A DNA stretch of 17,393 nucleotides from Deltaproteobacteria bacterium RIFOXYA12_FULL_61_11 (GTDB taxonomy: Bacteria > Bdellovibrionota_F > JAHFAK01 > YA12-FULL-61-11), in contig MGSU01000043.1 of the NCBI GenBank assembly GCA_001799195.1, forward strand, positions 349 through 17,741, in the 5' to 3' direction. The notes below the pieces were generated by a model. It was given only the letters and a program-made list of their open reading frames with translations. It was not told the DNA's origin and searched no databases. Below, piece by piece: positions 1 through 11,919 of the stretch. Position numbers and translations under genes: made by a program. How positions within the stretch are numbered: the first letter of the stretch is position 1; each line of letters begins with the position of its first letter.

Positions 1-238
1 CGAGCAGCCTCGGCACAAGCTCGGTGGAGGTCTTGCAGAGCAGTAAGGTCTCGGTGGCACGCTCGATCGCGCCCTGCCAACGGTAGATGCTCCGCAGGCC
101 CGGTACAAGGTTGACGCAGGCGCACAGGCGCTCACCGACGAGGGTCTCGGCCAGGGTCTCGGCTTCCTCGGGCGGGGCGGTACACAAGAGCACCCGGATA
201 GTGGTTGTTTCTTCGGAGCGGTTCTGCTGCTGAGTCAT
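1..238 (-). CDS. cutA: CutA1-type divalent cation tolerance protein (N-terminal 79 codons, cut by window edge)
   Basis: The frame from the ATG at 238 reads to the left edge without a stop, so the C-terminus lies outside the window. CutA1 proteins are small trimeric cytoplasmic proteins linked to divalent-metal (copper) tolerance; their molecular function is still debated. Visible family marks are the opening strand VLLCTAPPEEAETLAETLV, the LCACVNLVPGLRSIYRWQG stretch (family pattern ACVN-hydrophobic-PG-x-S-x-Y-x-W-x-G) and ETLLLCKTS. About 13 extra residues precede the usual start of the core fold. The start overlaps the stop of the upstream lipoprotein gene by four bases (ATGA, 235-238), which supports this start and translational coupling. 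It is the most downstream gene of the operon visible here; its link to the others is unclear. Confidence 0.88.
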   Translation of the reverse strand, partial: MTQQQNRSEETTTIRVLLCTAPPEEAETLAETLVGERLCACVNLVPGLRSIYRWQGAIERATETLLLCKTSTELVPRLL

Positions 239-723
239 GAGCACTTGGCCGCGTCGTAGGAGCCAGCCTTCTGCAGGGGGAGTTCGAGTTGCTGGATGTA
301 CTCGTTCTCGACCTTGGGGTCGTCAGGGATCGGTTCGAGGGTGAAGACGTTGGAATACCCGATGACACAGGCAAGGCCTTCCTGGGTAGAGAAGATGAGT
401 GAGACCTGATACCACACCAGAGCCCCACCGTTGGAAGCGACCGTGTTCTTCATAACGATCCAAGCCGGCACGTATTCGTCGTAGAGCGTGTCCTCGACCT
501 CGTAGTGCTCCTCGGTAAGGGGAACCTGCAGGGCGTTGTCCAGGTATCCGTCGACCATGATCTTGAGCTTGCGGATCTTGGTGAAGCCGGTGAGGACCTC
601 GTTGTTGGTCCAGACCATCTGCAATTTGACCATCTTGCGATTGTAATAGATGGTCTCATCGTCCGGGCTACAGCCCAAGAGGAGGAAGAGGAGGGCGGGG
701 AGCGCGAGCACCGATATCCTCAT
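235..723 (-). CDS. small predicted lipoprotein, unknown function
   Basis: A 162-residue protein I do not recognise. The N-terminus is a classic lipoprotein signal: Arg2, a hydrophobic run at about residues 3-16, and the lipobox L-L-G-C with the lipidated Cys at residue 18. Ser follows the Cys rather than Asp, so by the E. coli Lol rule it would go to the outer membrane. The mature part (about 145 residues) is rich in Tyr, Val and Thr with alternating hydrophobic residues, which suggests a mostly beta fold. Cys118 and Cys161 are the only other cysteines and could form a disulfide. It overlaps both neighbours by four bases (720-723 and 235-238), so it is co-translated with the MshEN-domain gene and cutA. 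The gene looks intact. A role as an envelope partner of the upstream membrane coiled-coil protein or protease is inference from operon position only. Confidence 0.8.
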   Translation of the reverse strand: MRISVLALPALLFLLLGCSPDDETIYYNRKMVKLQMVWTNNEVLTGFTKIRKLKIMVDGYLDNALQVPLTEEHYEVEDTLYDEYVPAWIVMKNTVASNGGALVWYQVSLIFSTQEGLACVIGYSNVFTLEPIPDDPKVENEYIQQLELPLQKAGSYDAAKCS

Positions 724-1268
724 TTCTTACTCCGCGTGCGGCGACGCAAGCGCTGCAGCAGGTTGCCCCCGACCTTCGGCGCCTGTTCGCCGAGGCGTCC
801 CAGTTGGAGCGCGATCTTCTCCTCGGTCGCCGGGATGAGCATGATAAAACACCCCAAGGCGAATTGCAATTCCTCGAGGTAGCTGCGCCGTTCGTTCGAC
901 GAGGCCAGGTACAAGGTCCTGCCGTGTTGGTCCTCGCGCAGGGCCAGAGGGACGAAGCGATACTTGCGCGCGAGGTCCAGAGGAGCGACCTCGAACAGGC
1001 GAGGATCGGGGTAGAGGACCATGCTCGCCTCGGCCGGCCGATCCTTGCTCGTGGCCTTGGCCAGGTCTTCGAGCTGTTGCTGGAGGTTGAGGGCCTCCTC
1101 GAGATGGGCCGCGCTGATGCAGCGCTGCGAGAGGAGGAATTCCCCCAGTTTGGTACTCAGGCCTTGGGCTTGTTGGTGAGTTTGGAAGCGCAGGGCGAGG
1201 TCGAGTTGGGCCTTGGTGAGGTGGCCGAGTTCGACGAGAATGGTGCCGAGGCGCTTGAGGTGGTTCAT
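720..1268 (-). CDS. stand-alone GspE-N/MshEN-domain protein, candidate cyclic di-GMP receptor
   Basis: A 182-residue soluble protein that resembles only the N-terminal domain of type II secretion and type IV pilus ATPases; the P-loop ATPase part is absent. Residues 6-29 fit the published MshEN cyclic di-GMP motif (RLG-x2-two hydrophobic-x2-G-two hydrophobic-x4-L-x3-L-x2-Q): R6 L7 G8, G15, L22, L26, Q29, with His16 the one deviation. A second copy at 40-63 keeps L41 G42, L56, L60 and Q63, but has Lys for the Arg and Arg49 for the central Gly. The inter-motif spacer is about 10 residues rather than the usual 5. Residues 85-170 match the alpha/beta subdomain of the family (for example RTLYLASSN and ALGCFIML), and the tail is basic (RLRRRTRSKK). 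Ligand binding is inference and may be weakened by the changed second motif. It lies 9 bases after the coiled-coil gene and overlaps the lipoprotein gene by four bases. Confidence 0.82.
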   Translation of the reverse strand: MNHLKRLGTILVELGHLTKAQLDLALRFQTHQQAQGLSTKLGEFLLSQRCISAAHLEEALNLQQQLEDLAKATSKDRPAEASMVLYPDPRLFEVAPLDLARKYRFVPLALREDQHGRTLYLASSNERRSYLEELQFALGCFIMLIPATEEKIALQLGRLGEQAPKVGGNLLQRLRRRTRSKK

Positions 1269-1277
1269 CGTTGTGGC

Positions 1278-2741
1278 TCAGACCGCGGTGCGGCGGTCCG
1301 GGTCTTCCTCTTCGTCATCCTCTGGATCGGCAGGGGGAGCGACGGCGACAGCGGCGGCGGGTTCCTGGGCCTGTTGCGCCCCGAGTTCGAAGCTGCTGAG
1401 CAGATGACGCAGTTCGTTGCAGAAAGCCTCGAGCACGGCAACTTCCTCCCCACTGCCGAGGGTCGAGTCGATCTTGGACTTGCTCAGGCGGAAGACCTCG
1501 GGCAGGGCTGCTTTACTCTCCAGAAGCAGGGAGAAACTGGCGCGCGTCCCCTTGTAGAGCCGGCGCAAATAGGCCAAGCCCCCGCCCAACGAGGAGTCGA
1601 GCTCACGATGGATCCGGGCCAAGCGTTCGACCAGGATCGCCCCGGCGCTGTTCCGCTTCTTCATCTCCTTGAGCAGGGTGGCTTCGCGGGTCAGCTCCTG
1701 GAACAATTCCTTGTAGATGGAGCGTAGGGAATCGATCTCCTGTTGGGGAGCCATTCTCTCGCTCTCCTCGAGAACGGCGAGTTGCCGTTCGAGCTTGCCG
1801 AGGTGCTCTTCCAGTGGACCGATCTTGAAGAGCTGCGGAGTGATCAGGTCCTCGGAATCTTCCACGAACTTGCTCCAGGAGACCTGCCGACCGCGGACCT
1901 TGGCGAGCAGGACCTCGAACTGGCGCAAGGTGAGCAACGTGGTCTTGAGTCTGCGGTACTGTTCGATGAAGGCTTTTCCCTCATCGCGGAGCGACGAGGC
2001 TATCGTCGAGAGTTGCAGATCGAGCCGGTCGAGTTCGATGCCCTCGCGCTCGGTGCTGCGACAAACCTCGGTCGTCAAGGCATTGAGACTGTGTAGGGCG
2101 CGCGAGGTCCTCTCCAGGGGTTGCAGGAGGGCTGCCAGGATTTCGCGATGCTTGGCGGAGAACTGGTTGAGCACGCCAACGAGGTTGTCGAGTGCTTCGT
2201 TGCGACTGTGGCATTCGTGGGTCAAGTCACCGCCGAGGAGGCGATCCAACCCATGTACGAGACCCTCGAGGTCTGCCTGGAGGTCGGTCATGACCTTCTG
2301 CTTCTTACCACCGGCGGCGCGCAGCTCGAGCAGGTGCTGCAGATCCTCGCGCAAAATGGTCAGCTCATCGAGGTTACCCGGAGGAGCATGCTCGTGTCCG
2401 GGTTGTTCCTCCTCGAGCAGATTGCGGACCATATTCTGGAGACCGCGGACCGGAATCAGGACCTTGAAGTACCAGAGGGTGAAGAAGGCCACGAAGAGAA
2501 TGAGCGCCAGGAACATGCCGTTGAAACGGTCGCGGGACAAGCCCTGGTCGAGTTTTTTAATGGCGCGCTTGGCCTGGAGGAGAATTTCTTCCTTTTCGTC
2601 CTCGACTTTGAGCCCGGTGAAGACCTTGCGTGCGCTCTCGACGCGGACCATGCTGCTCAGTGCATAGTAACCTACTGGAATAATTGTCAATACAATGAGA
2701 GGCACAACAATGGTTGTGAAGAGCGTGACACGGACCTTCAT
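1278..2741 (-). CDS. two-TM, HAMP-like, coiled-coil inner-membrane protein, unknown function
   Basis: A 487-residue protein not matched to a named family. The layout resembles a chemoreceptor or sensor: TM1 about residues 7-29, a short periplasmic stretch of about 45 residues (30-73), TM2 about 74-92, then a HAMP-like segment about 93-141 with Pro97 and DELTILREDLQHLLELR matching the second HAMP helix. Residues 145-455 are long, charged, Leu-rich helices. I see no methyl-accepting tip, histidine kinase, GGDEF/EAL or phosphatase motif. The last 30 residues are Ala/Pro-rich and then strongly acidic. The periplasmic part is too short for a usual ligand-binding domain. It may be a scaffold or output adaptor for the neighbouring MshEN-domain protein; that is inference. 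The gene lies 48 bases downstream of the protease gene. The perfect palindrome GTCTCGAGAC at 2743-2752 sits in its weak ribosome-binding region. Confidence 0.78.
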   Translation of the reverse strand: MKVRVTLFTTIVVPLIVLTIIPVGYYALSSMVRVESARKVFTGLKVEDEKEEILLQAKRAIKKLDQGLSRDRFNGMFLALILFVAFFTLWYFKVLIPVRGLQNMVRNLLEEEQPGHEHAPPGNLDELTILREDLQHLLELRAAGGKKQKVMTDLQADLEGLVHGLDRLLGGDLTHECHSRNEALDNLVGVLNQFSAKHREILAALLQPLERTSRALHSLNALTTEVCRSTEREGIELDRLDLQLSTIASSLRDEGKAFIEQYRRLKTTLLTLRQFEVLLAKVRGRQVSWSKFVEDSEDLITPQLFKIGPLEEHLGKLERQLAVLEESERMAPQQEIDSLRSIYKELFQELTREATLLKEMKKRNSAGAILVERLARIHRELDSSLGGGLAYLRRLYKGTRASFSLLLESKAALPEVFRLSKSKIDSTLGSGEEVAVLEAFCNELRHLLSSFELGAQQAQEPAAAVAVAPPADPEDDEEEDPDRRTAV

Positions 2742-2789
2742 CGTCTCGAGACCCCGGAAGCCCCGGGCACCGCGTTCGACCTCGCGGAC

Positions 2790-5353
2790 TTACTCCCAGT
2801 GGTGCAAGTAGAGATCATGCCGATGGGCGGTGCCCCGGATGTCGTCGGCGCGTATCCTAATATAGTTCGCACCGGTCGACAACGGAATTTTCACCAGGTG
2901 AGTGCGTTCGTTGCCTCCCGCGTAGTAGATTTTGCGTTTACCGTTCCAGACGACCACGTGAGCAATCCCATCGGCATCCTCGACCTCGAAGCGCAAAACC
3001 AAAGGGTTACCGAGGGGAATACCTCCGGAGGCATCGCGTTGTACCGTGATGGTCGGCCGATCGCCGGGGAGCGGAGAGGCGCCGTGGGGAACTCGGCTTA
3101 CGCGGTGGCGGCCTTTGAAGAGCTGCCCGTGCGAAGCACTGGTCAGGAGAACCTCGAGTTCGAGGTCGTCTCGCCAGAGGTACGGGCCGGGTAGTACCTC
3201 GACCCCGAGGCAGCCCTTCGCATCGAGGTCGGTACCGAGGGCGAACTGATCGCGGGAGAGCTTCCCGGCCGAGGGGGTGAGCGAACGCACTTGGAGCCGC
3301 AATTCCTCGAGCGGCAGTGCGCCGAAACCCTCGAGGCACCAACGCACCGCGTGGAGTTCGCGTTCTCCCTGGCCGAGCAAGGTATAGCGGTAGGTCGGCG
3401 TGGGGATATCGACCTGGAGGAGGAGTCGCGCCACGGCCGCGGCATCGTGATGCAGGTCGGCCTGGCGACAGGTCAGGTCGACCACGCCGGAGGTCAGGTT
3501 GGCGGGCAGGTCGAGCTCGAGGACAGCCTGTCGGGTCTCGGCCGGACCGATACGGCCCAACACCAGTTCCCGCTCGATGCCCGGGAGCTCGGAACGGCAG
3601 GTCAGGCGATAGCGCGAGAGGGGAAGGGAGGAGTGATTGTGCACCAGGACCTCCAGGGTCACTCTCCGCTGTCGCACTATGGAGCCCGAGGTGAGCTGGA
3701 GACGGACTTCCGGGGCCGGCGCGGCCCGCTCATCCACCCGCCAATCGAGACCGGCCTCGGCCATCGCCCGCTCGACGGCGGCGAGTTGGCCCAGATAATA
3801 GTCGTCGAGCAGGGCGCGGCGGTCCCGGGGGCTCTCCACCAATTGGGTGGCCAGTTCGAGCAGCGCGTCGCGGGGCGGCTGCGCGTCGGTGACCAGGTAA
3901 TTGAGGCGGGTCTGCCCTCGCGGGGAGAACGGTTGCGAGGTGGCCAGCACGTGGGCGAGGGTGGCTTCCCGGCGACGATGCGAGGACTGCGAGAGGTTGA
4001 TACCCTTGCCGTTCACGGTGATCGGCAGCATCAGCACGTCCGGTTGCACCCCATGGGTCTGGATCGGCATGGTGCCGGGTCCGAAGAACTCGCCTATGGT
4101 CATCTTCAGGGCGGTCTGTTGGGGCAACTGGAAGATTCGCTGGATGGTGCCCTTCCCGAAGCTGGTCTGCCCCAGGACCAGAGCGCGGTCGTTGCGCTGC
4201 AGGGCGGCGGCCAGGATCTCGCTGGCGCTGGCACTCTGATCGTTGACCAGCACCACCAAGGGCAGCAGGAGGTCGTCCTTGCCGTGGGAGGCAGTAGAAC
4301 GGCGCTGCTCCTTCCCCCCCGAGGTCTTGGTGGCCACGATCTCGCCCTCGAGCAAAAACAGGTCTGCCAGGGAAATGGCCTCCTCGAGGAGCCCCCCGGG
4401 GTTGTCCCGCAGATCCAAGAGTATCCCTTTGATATAAGAGACCCCCGCGAGTCGGTTGAGTTCAGCCTTGAGGTCCCTGGTCAAACCGCGCTGAAACTTC
4501 GAGACGACGAGTCGGAGGGTCGTGCCCCGCAGTTCGGCCTCGAAGGGAGGGAGGACGATCTCGGCCCGGACCAAGGTGACGCTGCGCAAAGGGGTGCCGT
4601 TGCCCTCCTCCACGACGAGGACGAGGTTGGTACCGGGACGACCGCGCAGCTTGCGTGCGGCTTGATCGATGCCAAGATCGGTCACCGGTTCGTCGTCGAT
4701 CCGCAGGATGATCATGCCCGCCTGGAGACCAGCTCGAGCGGCAGGGGTGTTGGGATAGACCTGCTTGATGGTGAGCCGGTTCCCCGCCAGCGAGATGACG
4801 ATGCCGATGCCCGCGAAACGGCCCTGGGTCTTGATCTTGAATTCGCGCAGGTCGTCCTGCCCGAGATAGCGGGTGTGGGGATCCAAGGTCTCGCTGAGAC
4901 CTCGTAACACCCGATCGCGGAGGTCGGCGCAGCTCATGGCGAACCTGCCTCGGTAGCAGCTCGTCCTCACTGCGAAACCCAGCCCCCGGGTCAAGAACAG
5001 CAAGGCGTCCTGCTTAGCCGGACGGGTTCCGAGGGCGAGGTCGAGACCTTGTTCACAGGTGGATACCCGCACCGTGCCGAGGGCCGGATCGTGGGTCACC
5101 ACGAGGTCGGGGATGCCCTCGTCGGCGGCGGCGAGCCCCTCGACGATCATGGCCTTGTAGTCGAGTTGTTCCGGATAGAGATAGTTCTCGTCGATGAGCT
5201 CGAGCATACGTTCCAAACGGTCCTCGAGGTCCGCGAGGTCGCAGGCCTCATTGTCCGCTCGTCCGGTAACAGCCCAGAGGGTTGCGGGAAGGAGCACGAA
5301 GCTCAGCCAGCGTCGTGGGCAACGGAACACGTCGGGAATACCTGGAGCAGCGG

Positions 5354-5357
<4 letters not shown>
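2790..5357 (-). CDS. exported S41 family C-terminal processing peptidase with PDZ domain and long Ig-like C-terminal extension
   Basis: A serine endopeptidase of the Prc/CtpA type expected to act in the periplasm. A signal peptide (Arg15-Arg16, hydrophobic core about 18-31) is followed by a helical N-terminal region, a PDZ domain at about 172-262, and the S41 core at about 263-445. The catalytic pair is Ser377, the middle Ser of S375-A-S-A-S379-E, and Lys402 in FGKGTIQ. Their spacing of 25 residues equals that of Ser430/Lys455 in E. coli Prc. The other 410 residues are beta-rich, Ig-like modules; the last (about 770-855) resembles terminal modules I associate with deltaproteobacterial S41 proteases. 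At 855 residues it is longer than CtpA (about 400-550) or E. coli Prc (682). No ATG precedes the signal peptide. The start is TTG at 5357, overlapping the regulator stop by four bases, or GTG at 5330; both keep the signal peptide. Substrates are unknown. Confidence 0.9.
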
Positions 5358-6748
<1,391 letters not shown>

Positions 6749-6781
6749 GCGGGCCGGACAGCAGATTCCAATATCGGCGAA

Positions 6782-6810
6782 AGCCTACGGTCCTCCGGGA
6801 GAGAAGTCAA
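6782..6810 (-). promoter_or_regulatory. sigma-70-type promoter for the response regulator operon
   Basis: Read on the minus strand: TTGACT (-35, 6805-6810), 17-base spacer, TAGGCT (-10, 6782-6787). Transcription would start near 6775, about 27 bases before the ATG at 6748. It is the only good promoter-like sequence I found ahead of the six-gene unit, which has no large internal gaps. Confidence 0.6.
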
Positions 6811-6882
6811 GCCTCTTGCGCCCACCGCTGGGTCTGCGCTACTGTGACCGCCACCCGAGGTGAACGGACTGCGTCAGGCCGC

Positions 6883-6912
6883 TTGACTCGACGAAGACCT
6901 CACTCGTAGATA
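6883..6912 (+). promoter_or_regulatory. sigma-70-type promoter for hemX-hemA
   Basis: TTGACT (-35, 6883-6888), 18-base spacer, TAGATA (-10, 6907-6912). The predicted start is near 6919, about 30 bases before the hemX ATG. The octamer GCTTGACT here is repeated in inverted orientation at the divergent operon's -35 (6805-6812). Confidence 0.6.
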
Positions 6913-6935
6913 GGGACCGTATCGGTGCTACGGCT

Positions 6936-6940
6936 GGAGG
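6936..6940 (+). promoter_or_regulatory. Shine-Dalgarno GGAGG that decides the hemX start
   Basis: GGAGG lies 9 bases before the ATG at 6950 but only 3 bases before the in-frame GTG at 6944. The spacing favours the ATG, which removes two residues from the longest open frame. Confidence 0.65.
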
Positions 6941-6949
6941 TTCGTGCCC

Positions 6950-7756
6950 ATGTCCGTCGAGGTCCTGGCCTACGTGGTGCTCGCAGCCTACACCATCGCT
7001 TGCGGCACCAACCTAGCCCATTTCTTCCGCCTCGAACGGGGCTGGGAGCGCGCTTCGACCCTCGCCATCGCCCTGACCTTCGCTCTCCACAGTTGGTACC
7101 TCGTGCTCTTCGCGCTCGAGGAGCAGATCTTGCCCTTCTTCTCCATCAGGGACTTCCTGGTGATCATCGGGTGGTTCCTGTTGCTCTTCTTGTTCTATCT
7201 CGAAGCGGCCACCCATGACCGTTCCTTCCGACTCTTCTTGTTGTTGATCAGCTCGATCCTCCACCTCTCGACCCAGTTCATACCGTATTACCACCACGTC
7301 GGGAGCCTGCAGGTAGGTCCTCTCCTCGGCGTCCACATCCTCATGGTCATGATCTCCTACGCCTGTTTCATCGTCTCCTTCAGCGCGGCCCTGATGTACG
7401 TCTTCCTCTATTCCGAGATCAAACGACGCCGACCCGGATTCTTCTTCGAACGCTTCACCTCCCTCGAGCGGCTGGAGAGACTCGACCTCGTCGCTCAGCG
7501 CGGGGGGCTGCTCTTCCTCACCCTCGGCATCCTTGCGGGGTATGCCTGGGCGTATCAGGATCCGGTGATCGGGGTCATGGGCCTGCGAACGGTTTTCACC
7601 GTGTTGATCTGGCTGTTCTACTGCGCCGGGGCAGCCTACCGTCACCGCATCGGCCTGACAGGCCTCCGCCAGGCCCGGTTCACCCTCTTCGGCTTCGGCC
7701 TGCTCCTGTGCAACGTGGCGCTAGGCATCTTCGGGCTCGGCTCCCATGCATTCTGA
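6950..7756 (+). CDS. hemX: HemX-type membrane protein of the CcsA/cytochrome c assembly family
   Basis: A 268-residue integral membrane protein with about eight hydrophobic segments (roughly 5-25, 38-58, 68-86, 92-110, 124-152, 186-202, 212-231 and 244-264). Size, topology and position directly upstream of hemA are those of HemX. In Bacillus subtilis HemX lowers the cellular amount of HemA and is not needed to make heme; I infer a similar modulating role here. The tryptophan-rich WWD motif that CcsA, CcmC and CcmF use to handle heme should fall between two late helices. Here residues 196-214 read AGYAWAYQDPVIGVMGLRT, so WG-x2-W-x-WD is absent although flanking features remain. This argues against a cytochrome c synthase. 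It has a good Shine-Dalgarno and its own promoter. Its stop lies 10 bases before the preferred hemA ATG. Confidence 0.82.
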   Translation: MSVEVLAYVVLAAYTIACGTNLAHFFRLERGWERASTLAIALTFALHSWYLVLFALEEQILPFFSIRDFLVIIGWFLLLFLFYLEAATHDRSFRLFLLLISSILHLSTQFIPYYHHVGSLQVGPLLGVHILMVMISYACFIVSFSAALMYVFLYSEIKRRRPGFFFERFTSLERLERLDLVAQRGGLLFLTLGILAGYAWAYQDPVIGVMGLRTVFTVLIWLFYCAGAAYRHRIGLTGLRQARFTLFGFGLLLCNVALGIFGLGSHAF

Positions 7757-7766
7757 GCGAGGGACC

Positions 7767-9080
7767 ATGACCCTGCTCTGCCTGGGACTCAATTATCGGA
7801 CCTGCCCGGTCGAGTTGCGCGAGCGCCTCGATTACGACCAGGCGAAATTGGACCGGGCGTATGCCATGCTCGGGCAGCTCGGAGAGGTCCGCGAAGCGTG
7901 TGTCCTCTCGACCTGTCACCGCAACGAACTCTACGTCGTGGGCGAGGACGGGTTGACTCCAGAGCGCTTGTCCTTGCTCTTCCACGCCGTCCACGAGGTG
8001 AGCGAGGGGCTCTACGCCCCCTATTGCTACCAGTTGGCCGGGGCCGAGATGGTGAGGCATCTCTTCAAGGTCGCCTCGGGCCTCGATTCTATGGTCCTCG
8101 GCGAGGCCCAGATCTCCGGGCAAGTCAAAGCGTCGTTCCGCGAAGCGCTGGCCCGTGGTACGATCGGACGGTATCTCGATCGCCTCTTCTCCCGCGCCTT
8201 CAACGTCAATAAAGTAGTGCGGTTGCACACAGCGATCGGAGAGGGGCGGACCTCGCTCGCCTATATCGGGGTCGACATCGCGGCAAAGGTCTTCTCCTCC
8301 CTCCGGGACCGCAAGGTCCTCGTGGTGGGTGCGGGAGAGATGGGCCGATTGGCCGCGAGACATCTGGCCAAGCAGGGCTGCCGCTCTCTCTTCATCTCCA
8401 ATCGGACCAAGGTCCGGGCCGAGGAGTTGGCGCAGGCCGTGGGAGGCGACGTCGTGCCTTTCGCCGACCTGAAGCCTGCGGTCGACGCCTTCGACATGGT
8501 CATCGTCGCCCTGCCCGGAGGAGCGACGCCACTGATCAGCGCCACGGATCTCCAGCCGCGGCGCGAAGGCGGTCCTCGTTTATTCGTAGACCTGAGCGTG
8601 CCGAGGTCCCTGGATCCGGCCATTGCCGAACTCGAGGGTTGTTTCCTCTACAACATCGACGAACTCCAACCCGTCGTGGACCGCAACCAGCGCCGGCGCG
8701 AAGCCCAACTCGACGAGGCCCTGCACCTCGTCGAACTGGAACTGGAACGCTTCTTCTCCTGGATCGAGACCCGGGACGTCGAGACGACGATCAGACAATT
8801 GCGCGAACGGCTCGAGAGCTTCCGGAGTATCGAGTTGGACCGGGTGCGCCATCGCCTCGACACCGAGCAACTCCGGCTGCTCGACGAGGTCACCCGGCGT
8901 TGCATGAACAAGTTCCTCCACCCGGCCCTGGCAGAACTCAAGGCCGAAGCCCAAGGTCACGGAGGCGGGTTCTTCAAGGACGCGGTGCGCAAGGTCTATT
9001 GCCTCGATGACCTCGAAAAGCCCACCGCGCCCGAGGTCACACTCGAGATGGCCCCCGAAGAGGCCCCGAAGTCCAAGTGA
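7767..9080 (+). CDS. hemA: glutamyl-tRNA reductase
   Basis: NADPH-dependent reduction of glutamyl-tRNA(Glu) to glutamate-1-semialdehyde, the first committed step of C5 tetrapyrrole (heme) synthesis, in the cytoplasm. The protein has 437 residues, close to the usual 415-450. It shows the N-terminal catalytic domain with GLNYRTCPVELRERL, the nucleophile Cys50 in LSTCHRNELY, the GLDSMVLGEAQISGQVK block (105-121), the NADPH-binding loop GAGEMG at 188-193, and a C-terminal helical dimerisation domain (about 305-410). The start was set at the ATG at 7767 because the core motif follows at once and GAGG lies just upstream. An in-frame ATG at 7746 would add seven residues and overlap hemX. It is co-transcribed with hemX. 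hemC, which often follows hemA, is not here; the next gene is convergent clpB. Confidence 0.95.
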   Translation: MTLLCLGLNYRTCPVELRERLDYDQAKLDRAYAMLGQLGEVREACVLSTCHRNELYVVGEDGLTPERLSLLFHAVHEVSEGLYAPYCYQLAGAEMVRHLFKVASGLDSMVLGEAQISGQVKASFREALARGTIGRYLDRLFSRAFNVNKVVRLHTAIGEGRTSLAYIGVDIAAKVFSSLRDRKVLVVGAGEMGRLAARHLAKQGCRSLFISNRTKVRAEELAQAVGGDVVPFADLKPAVDAFDMVIVALPGGATPLISATDLQPRREGGPRLFVDLSVPRSLDPAIAELEGCFLYNIDELQPVVDRNQRRREAQLDEALHLVELELERFFSWIETRDVETTIRQLRERLESFRSIELDRVRHRLDTEQLRLLDEVTRRCMNKFLHPALAELKAEAQGHGGGFFKDAVRKVYCLDDLEKPTAPEVTLEMAPEEAPKSK

Positions 9081-9084
9081 CGTC

Positions 9085-9101
9085 GCCGAGGGCCTTTCGG
9101 C
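9085..9101 (+). terminator. weak hairpin just after hemA
   Basis: GCCGA (9085-9089) and TCGGC (9097-9101) can pair around a 7-base loop, beginning four bases after the hemA stop. No T-run follows, so this is not a standard intrinsic terminator. It may end transcription with Rho or only stabilise the 3' end. Confidence 0.25.
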
Positions 9102-9225
9102 ACCAACCCTACCGTCAACGCACCCGCCCGCACAGTAAATAGATTTATTTGCAACAAGTTACAAGTAAACTTCTTGGTCCCATCTTTGCAGAGAATATGT
9201 TCGGGACACGGTATGGACCAGGATC

Positions 9226-9318
9226 ATGCTCCAAGGTATCAAACGCCATCGCCTCCTCGTAGGCCCCTTGGTCGTCTACTACAGTGTCCCGCTCCTGTTC
9301 TTGTACCTCTTGCAGTAA
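9226..9318 (+). CDS. possible 30-residue single-TM small protein
   Basis: The frame opens at ATG 9226 and ends at TAA 9316-9318. The peptide begins MLQGIKRHRLL, with four basic residues (counting His8) at positions 6-9, and continues with an almost uncharged hydrophobic run to the end (VGPLVVYYSVPLLFLYLLQ). This is the pattern of a one-helix membrane peptide with a cytoplasmic N-terminus. In favour are its location in a non-coding gap and the basic-then-hydrophobic order. Against it are the short length, a weak ribosome site (AGGA only two bases from the ATG) and a poor promoter. No homologue is recalled. It could be chance, or the remnant of a longer membrane gene, though the frame upstream is closed by a TAA about 60 bases away. 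Confidence 0.3.
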   Translation: MLQGIKRHRLLVGPLVVYYSVPLLFLYLLQ

Positions 9319-9327
9319 CATTCTCTC

Positions 9328-11913
<2,586 letters not shown>

Positions 11914-11919
11914 TGGGTA

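Larger units (their letters stand above)
9081..9327. other. convergent intergenic region between hemA and clpB
   Basis: This stretch holds the weak hairpin after hemA, an AT-rich patch at 9135-9175 unlike the GC-rich surroundings, and a small open frame at 9226-9318. It also carries an 8-bp perfect inverted repeat, CGGGACAC at 9202-9209 and GTGTCCCG at 9284-9291, that brackets most of the small frame. The best plus-strand promoter-like match is poor (TTGGTC 9174-9179, 16 bases, TATGTT 9196-9201). I see no intrinsic terminator for clpB. Confidence 0.5.

Noticed and set aside
804-3194. Plus-strand frames at 804-1727 and 2121-3194
   Set aside because: Both are antisense to well-supported minus-strand genes and have biased shadow composition.
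3291-4907. Long plus-strand open frame (538 codons) opposite the S41 protease gene
   Set aside because: It lies antisense to a gene with intact catalytic motifs; its product is rich in Gly, Gln and Asp repeats without domain features, as expected for a shadow frame in GC-rich DNA.
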